Positions 61,001-64,000 of a DNA stretch of 64,000 nt are shown here, one piece after another. Each line of letters opens with the position of its first letter. Within the stretch, counting starts at the first letter, position 1. This DNA is from Mimosa pudica. Lineage: Eukaryota > Streptophyta > Magnoliopsida > Fabales > Fabaceae. The stretch spans positions 3,038,001 to 3,102,000 of the forward strand of contig JAKELP010000033.1 in NCBI GenBank assembly GCA_029929735.1, in the 5' to 3' direction. A program made the translations under genes and the position numbers. Under the pieces are notes generated by a model that saw only the letters and a program-made list of their open reading frames with translations, did no database searches and was not told the origin of the DNA.

Positions 61001-64000
61001 TTCGTCTTCCCTCTTTTGTCCTCCTTGGGGATGATTTTGAGGGATCCTTGCCTGTGACTTCTGAGCGGACTGCTCACCTTGTTCTCGACTATCATAAGAC
61101 TGAGAATCGTCATATCCCTCTTCGTCGTCTCTACCTGTTTCATCATTAGGAATATCATTATTGTCAGTATTCTTACCTTTATTACCTTTATCACCGTTAG
61201 GATTGCGTTCATGATCATTTGGGTTTGGCACTTGGCGAATCTCCCTTTCAGGTCCGCTCTGCCTTCTTTTGTTTTTCCTGGACTCTAAGCCTGCTAAGTG
61301 CAATTTCAATTCATTGTTTTCTTCCTCCAAACGTTTCATCCTCTCAGATTGAATTCCTGCAGATTGTTCGAGACGCTTCATTTGTTCAGATTGAGAGGTC
61401 AAGGCTTCTAGGACTTTTTATTGGTCAGTGGAAGAGCTAGTTGGCTTGGAAACATGCTTTGGTTGCTGTTCCATCTTAAAGTTCAATTGGCTCACTCAGA
61501 GAACGTGAAACTTTTAGAAATAATGTTGCCGGAGTCCCCACGGACGGCGCCAAAATGTTGATGCACAATATAGGGGAACTATTGAATATGAATGAATAAT
61601 CGTAGCACTTTATTGATAATATGATTGAGTACAATAAACGGGGTCACCGGCAACGGTGGTTACAGATATGGGCGTAAATGCCTTGATCACAAAGACTTAA
61701 TTCAGAGTACAATGATAATCAGAGAGAAGAATACAAAGAAAGAGAGAGAGAGAGAGATTGCAGAGAATTGCTTGTGCTTCTGAATGAGTTCGTGGCCTTC
61801 TTATAGATGAAGCTCAGTCCTGGTGGTTGCGAAATCATAGGCGGCCGTTATGGGTAAGAGACGTTACACGTGCTCCGAAAAAGGTGGGCGACTGCTCCGA
61901 AAAAGGTGGGCGACCAAGTCAATCTGCTTTGCTGCCGTTGGTGATATCGTCCTGGACGCCCATAGGGCGTCTATCTCGCTATTGGACTTCCACTGTCGCT
62001 AGTGATGTTATCTTCGACGCCCTGAAGGCGTTTATCTCTTTATTGGGCCTCTGTTAAGGCCCAAGCCCATTAAGGTATAACGGTGTATAACAATTATATT
62101 GCTAATTTACTATGCTCTCTGCTCCTAAATACTCCCTCCGTTCCTACGTTTGGGGAGTGGATAAGTTCCTAAATATAAGATACTTTCTATTTTATCTCAA
62201 ATTTTGCCCAAACTACCCTTATACTCCTTCTTTTCATTGAAAACCCGCCTCCTTTTTAAGTTAAGTAATTGAAGGGATTTTGGGAAGATCATGTAATTTT
62301 ATTGCTTTCCTTAATCTCCCCAAATTAACCAAAGTGATCTAACGGAGGGAGTATCTAATTTGGATAGATTAAAAAGTACTAAGTTAGGTGATTTTATATG
62401 TTTTCCCAATAATACCCCTTTTTCAATTTTTAATTACTTTGGTTCCACCAACCCTCATTTAAACCCAATGTCTAGATTCATGGTTGAAATTGGTATTCAG
62501 TGAGACCTATAAGCTATAATGAATTGAACGAACAAAAATCAAAGACTGAACAACAAAATTGAAACTCACATCTGTGCTGGTTTTTCATCAAGCACATGTG
62601 AGATTTGATAGCAATGGAGGATGAAGATGATTTTGAATCAATAGAATGCTTACTCGAAGGAGGAGGAGATAATTACTGATTCTCTTGAACAACCATGGAT
62701 TGCTTGAAATTGGAGATTCAAATGACGGATTTTGTTTGAATTTGTTTTATTTCCTTGTCGCTATCTTCAGCTTCAGCTTCGTCTCCTAATTAATGGCTAA
62801 GCAAGAGCACGAACGTGGCGAAAACGTTGTAATTGCTGTTGCTTCTTTTTTCTTAGCCTATGCTTTCCAATAATGGTGAATTCCTCCATATAGCTAAGAG
62901 ATGAGATCAGTGTGGAAGAAGAAGCATAGGAAGATAGGCAAGCAGGATTATGTTTAGTTATTGTTTATGAAGGAAAATTTAGGAAAAGAGTGTCAAAAAT
63001 TAAAATTAGGTCTTATATTTAGATGTTAAACTCACTCACTGAAAATATGTTATACTACCTCTGGTCCTAAATATAAGACCTAGATAACTTTTTTTTTTTT
63101 TGGAAAGATTAAGATTGCGAAATAGGTTATTAAATCATGACATATTTGATATCTTTTTAGATATTATCCATTAGCTTATAGGTAAACTAAACTAATCTTA
63201 GAAAAAAAATTAGGTAAATCAATTCATAATTAACTTATTTTTTGCTTTTTTAAAGATTTTTCAAAAAGTCATCTAGGTCCTATATTTAGGACTGGAGGGA
63301 GTATTTAGGATCAGAGGATATAATGTTATTGCTATGCAATAATATCCATACTTATTTTTCTCTCATGCCTACTACACTATTTTTCAATTATTTCCCCTTC
63401 CCTGGCAGACTCCCAATTATTTGTATGGCCTTGTCCACGGTCACGGGTCTTGGGATTACCAAAGTTTCGACGTCGGTCTCGGAAGTGCAAAACTTTTCGG
63501 TGAAAAGGAAAATATGCCCGTCAAGGTGTATAATTTCAGGTAATAATGTTGTTGTTCATTCTTACTCTTTACACCTCGTCTCTATTAATTTGTGCACTTT
63601 TTTTTTCAAGTGATCGTGCACTTATCCCTTGGGTCCACACTAGAGCGGAGTATATTGTTGAGTGTTCCAGTGAATTCATAGACCAAGAAAAGGCATATGT
63701 ACATGTCAAGGTTTAACTTTAATTTCTGCCATTGTCAATTACTCATTATTATTAATATTAGCCGCCATAGATAGGGTGTGTGAGACATTAAATTTCCTTT
63801 TAAGGGTTGGGTGGAAAAATAAATTGTATGTTTTCTTTTTTGACTGAGCCAGGACGCCGGTGCAAAGAAAGTTATCATAGCTGGATACAGTGAAGATGCT
63901 CCCATGTTTGTGGTAGGTGTTAATGAACATGAATATAAGTCCGAGCTTGATGTTGTTTCTGCTGGAAGTCGTACGACCAATTGCCTTGCTCCACTCACAA
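46070..64000 (+). CDS. GAPDH-like protein B, active-site Cys lost, 3' end outside window
   Basis: Five exons are visible: 46070-46109, 46199-46299, 63409-63539, 63611-63710 and 63853 onward. Exon 2 (101 nt) and exon 4 (100 nt) have the same lengths and phases as their counterparts in GAPDH-like A, which fixes them as paralogs. The start MNPAKPKIKIGINGFGGIGR keeps the nucleotide-binding fold, but the Arg of GFGRIG is Gly. The catalytic site reads SAGSRTTNCLAP, so the Cys of SCTTNC is Arg164. There is no stop in the 173 codons seen. Intron 2 is about 17.1 kb because of a 15.8-kb retroelement that begins 7 bp after the donor GT. Two MITEs lie in the rest of that intron. Whether splicing still works is unknown. 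Confidence 0.88.
46307..46841 (-). repeat. 3' LTR of the Tat-type element
   Basis: This is 535 bp, from TGTTGATGCACAATACAG to GGTGTATAACA. It differs from the other LTR by two C/T changes and one 2-bp change in a GA microsatellite, counted by eye. Confidence 0.95.
47177..49601 (+). CDS. antisense additional gene (aORF) of the Tat-type element, four exons, coiled-coil
   Basis: The exons are 47177-48068, 48144-48254, 48342-48856 and 48942-49601. All junctions are GT-AG and in phase, giving 726 codons including the stop. There is one in-frame TGA at 47447-47449 (codon 91, plausibly from CGA). The N-terminal half has LPNIALELCVFYEISPSQLS and HAWRLIAMAELMYHE, like the plant 'putative gypsy type transposon' (Transposase_28) family as I recall it. 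The middle is lysine-rich and low-complexity, and exon 4 is a long coiled coil (ADLKSALAFKKQAHEDRRRA onward) with an acidic, Gly-rich tail. It runs opposite to gag-pol but in the same direction as GAPDH-like B. Function is unknown. Confidence 0.8.
50266..51444 (-). CDS. Tat-type element integrase domain
   Basis: The HHCC zinc motif (REIHEGECGDHSG, then CERCQKF) is followed by the DDE core: WGMDIVGKF, CDNGSQF, and NGQAEASNK. The C-terminal part (HFQVGDWVLR, SYEGPYKVVEI) matches the usual gypsy integrase tail and ends naturally at 50266. The frame begins after a TAG and uses no proper ATG. It is the continuation of the RNase H frame after a one-base shift near 51425-51444. Confidence 0.93.
   Translation of the reverse strand: MSELPVDVFEKEAIGDDLYRRTFTGGPLLKCVSPSEANYVLREIHEGECGDHSGSRSLIRKVTRAGYFWPTLQKDAISLVTKCERCQKFCTVARQPPEQLHVIVPSWPFLKWGMDIVGKFTPAPGRLVFLLVATDYFTKWVEAVALSQVQEPQVIDFVWKNIVCRFGLPQKIVCDNGSQFIGRKFRKFCDKWHIKLKFSTPRNPQSNGQAEASNKTILTSLKKRLDKAKGRWAEELPAVLWAYRTTSRTSTGETSFSLVYGSEAMIPVEVGMSSLRRQWTREESNNEHLAQDLDLLDERREQALIRVAAYQQRATKFWNKGVKERHFQVGDWVLRKIFPNTPEHKDGKLNASYEGPYKVVEITGPGAYKLVDVHGKDVPKSWNAIHLKRYYF
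51425..52112 (-). CDS. Tat-type element RNase H domain, right part
   Basis: RNase H motifs are LHVDGSSNVKGSG, NNEAEYEALIAGL, VKSDSQLV and REDNRKADALAN. The domain is cut at 52112 by the nested element. The missing upstream residues (ISYAPRT) are found directly beyond that element at about 57730, in the matching frame. The frame closes at 51425 through a frameshift. Confidence 0.93.
52113..53597 (+). repeat. 5' LTR of the nested element
   Basis: This 1485-bp LTR differs from the 3' copy at about five positions by eye (around 52447, 52452, 52745, 52756 and 53340). ORFs read in it (for example 52333-52800) recur in the other LTR and are not genes. Confidence 0.96.
53704..54579 (+). CDS. gag-like zinc-knuckle protein of the nested element
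   Basis: This 291-aa ORF starts about 85 bp after the primer-binding site. Residues 13-25 form a zinc knuckle of the C-x2-C-x3-H-x4-C type (CYCCGNNHVPENC), the spacing found in Athila-type Gag. A heptad-rich stretch follows (LERLDRLERLV, WKRLEAIEDSLKSL), then an acidic half rich in Asp, Val and Ile without known motifs. The usual N-terminal Gag domain and all Pol domains are absent, so this is a cut-down Gag or an adapted accessory protein. Confidence 0.7.
   Translation: MDYLEANYKWYRCYCCGNNHVPENCPFLLWQQTYVDNLSRRSWNFEQDECWNPHVDSYSHAIDPPFMSYSHVQENIDYENSCLERLDRLERLVNTCLTMQEENLKRHEKYYNSSGSSVQRNSFSFEDNWKRLEAIEDSLKSLNDSFNRCESIENRVDHAVEEDLEIVIEPETCLKEIDGCLIDVENVNSNTCDSDIHVDVSVPIATLDDSPITVVTLTDESQIDFIGCSLFLERHISNCLYEHILIPLKSVIACSLKLSMIEKTQVISLIDYLYCLKRNEDEVIIVFDTYD
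54580..56237 (+). other. non-coding 3' region of the nested element
   Basis: This holds a hairpin CTTGGG-AGGCAA-CCCAAG (54625-54642), a first polypurine-like block ACATTTAAGTGTGGGGTAT (about 54991-55009), an A/G-rich run (about 55555-55715) and the final polypurine tract at about 56223-56237. The ORFs on both strands of the A/G-rich run are low-complexity artefacts. Confidence 0.75.
56238..57722 (+). repeat. 3' LTR of the nested element
   Basis: Same length (1485 bp) and ends as the 5' LTR; followed by the target duplication CTGTT and then RT/RNase H sequence of the outer element. Confidence 0.96.
57723..61474 (-). pseudogene. gag-protease-RT of the Tat-type element, five in-frame stops and one frameshift
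   Basis: From the ATG at 61474 a single frame runs to about 57905. Gag (SMPKYNGKSDPDQHLAQYRQ-like core, 61400-60380) is followed by a zinc-like CDYHKDVGHRTEDC (about 60000-59950), then protease (VDADSSVNIIYL, about 59560, where DGGSS is usual) and RT (VVVPKKNGKHRVCIDF, MPFGLKNAGATYQR, YIDDMLVKS near 58455). Stops lie at 61420-61418, 60379-60377, 60193-60191, 59503-59501 and 59185-59183. A one-base shift near 57905 moves the frame, which then continues as MEKLALALVTSSKKL up to the nested insertion. It is not translatable as it stands. Confidence 0.92.
61556..62092 (-). repeat. 5' LTR of the Tat-type element
   Basis: This 537-bp LTR is nearly identical to 46307-46841. The adjacent primer-binding site shows it is the 5' LTR of a minus-strand element. 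Confidence 0.95.
62132..62351. mobile_element. Stowaway-like MITE, second family
   Basis: The ends CTCCCTCCGTT and AACGGAGGGAG are flanked by TA, with a second inverted block (TTTGGGGAG near the left, CTCCCCAAA near the right). The interior is unrelated to copies 1-5. It lies in intron 2 of GAPDH-like B. Confidence 0.75.
63055..63301 (+). mobile_element. Stowaway-like MITE, copy 5
   Basis: The ends CTACCTCTGGTCCTAAATAT and ATATTTAGGACTGGAGGGAG are flanked by TA. It is closest to copy 4 at the termini. It lies about 105 bp upstream of GAPDH-like B exon 3. Confidence 0.88.

Larger units (their letters stand above)
46307..62092 (-). mobile_element. Ty3/gypsy (Tat-type) LTR retrotransposon, 15.8 kb including a nested element
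   Basis: The element is bounded by TG...CA LTRs and a perfect 5-bp target duplication ATTAT (46302-46306 and 62093-62097). Transcription is on the minus strand. The primer-binding site TGGCGCCGTCCGTGGGGAC lies just inside the right LTR (about 61533-61553) and a purine-rich tract GAAGTGGAGGGACTAA just inside the left LTR. The gene order gag, protease, RT, RNase H, integrase is Ty3/gypsy. A spliced gene in antisense between integrase and the 3' LTR is typical of Tat-lineage elements such as Grande. Without the nested insertion the element is about 10.2 kb. Confidence 0.95.

Noticed and set aside
46307..62092. Possible integrated pararetrovirus
   Set aside because: Gene order ends with integrase, and LTRs with PBS, PPT and TSD are present; no movement or coat protein is seen, so it is a Ty3/gypsy element.

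Overview
The window is nuclear DNA of a flowering plant, most likely a eudicot. The signs are long AT-rich introns with GT-AG borders, a plant callose synthase gene, a plant AZG-type purine permease, a GAPC-type gene, and dense plant transposable elements (Ty1/copia, Ty3/gypsy, TRIM, L1 and RTE LINEs, tRNA-derived SINEs, Stowaway-like MITEs). I cannot name the genus from sequence alone. All exon borders were placed by hand and checked by reading phase. No CRISPR array, plasmid feature, rRNA gene or stand-alone tRNA gene was seen.

Layout. 1-3803: 3' part of a Ty1/copia element. 4715-11693 (minus): first ten coding exons (421 codons) of a callose synthase of the CALS10/GSL8 type, with a TRIM element, an RTE scrap and a roughly 190-bp tandem repeat in its introns. 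11694-16085: gene-free, with MITEs. 16086-17723 (minus): intronless purine permease closest to AZG2. 17724-23949: gene-free, with a 5'-truncated RTE element, two inverted Stowaway-like MITEs and a 455-bp palindromic element with a GC-rich core. 23950-30368: heavily decayed copia element ending in a recognisable LTR. 30400-37270: LINE fragments, a SINE and a nearly intact L1 LINE. 37493-39362: a foldback-like element built of palindromes.

40394-64000 is the most interesting region. Two GAPDH-like genes lie on the plus strand, with a proteasome beta5-like gene between them on the minus strand. All three read as clean spliced ORFs over the part seen, but each has lost catalytic residues of its family. 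GAPDH-like A has His for the catalytic Cys and Asp for the catalytic His. GAPDH-like B has Arg for the Cys. The beta5-like protein keeps a Thr at the Thr1 position but lacks Asp17 and Lys33. They look like pseudoenzyme paralogs.

GAPDH-like B carries a 15.8-kb Ty3/gypsy (Tat-type) retroelement (46307-62092) that starts 7 bp inside its second intron. That element carries a four-exon antisense gene (47177-49601) and is itself split in its RNase H region by a 5.6-kb non-autonomous Athila-like element (52113-57722). Both insertions have exact 5-bp target duplications and nearly identical LTRs, so both are recent.
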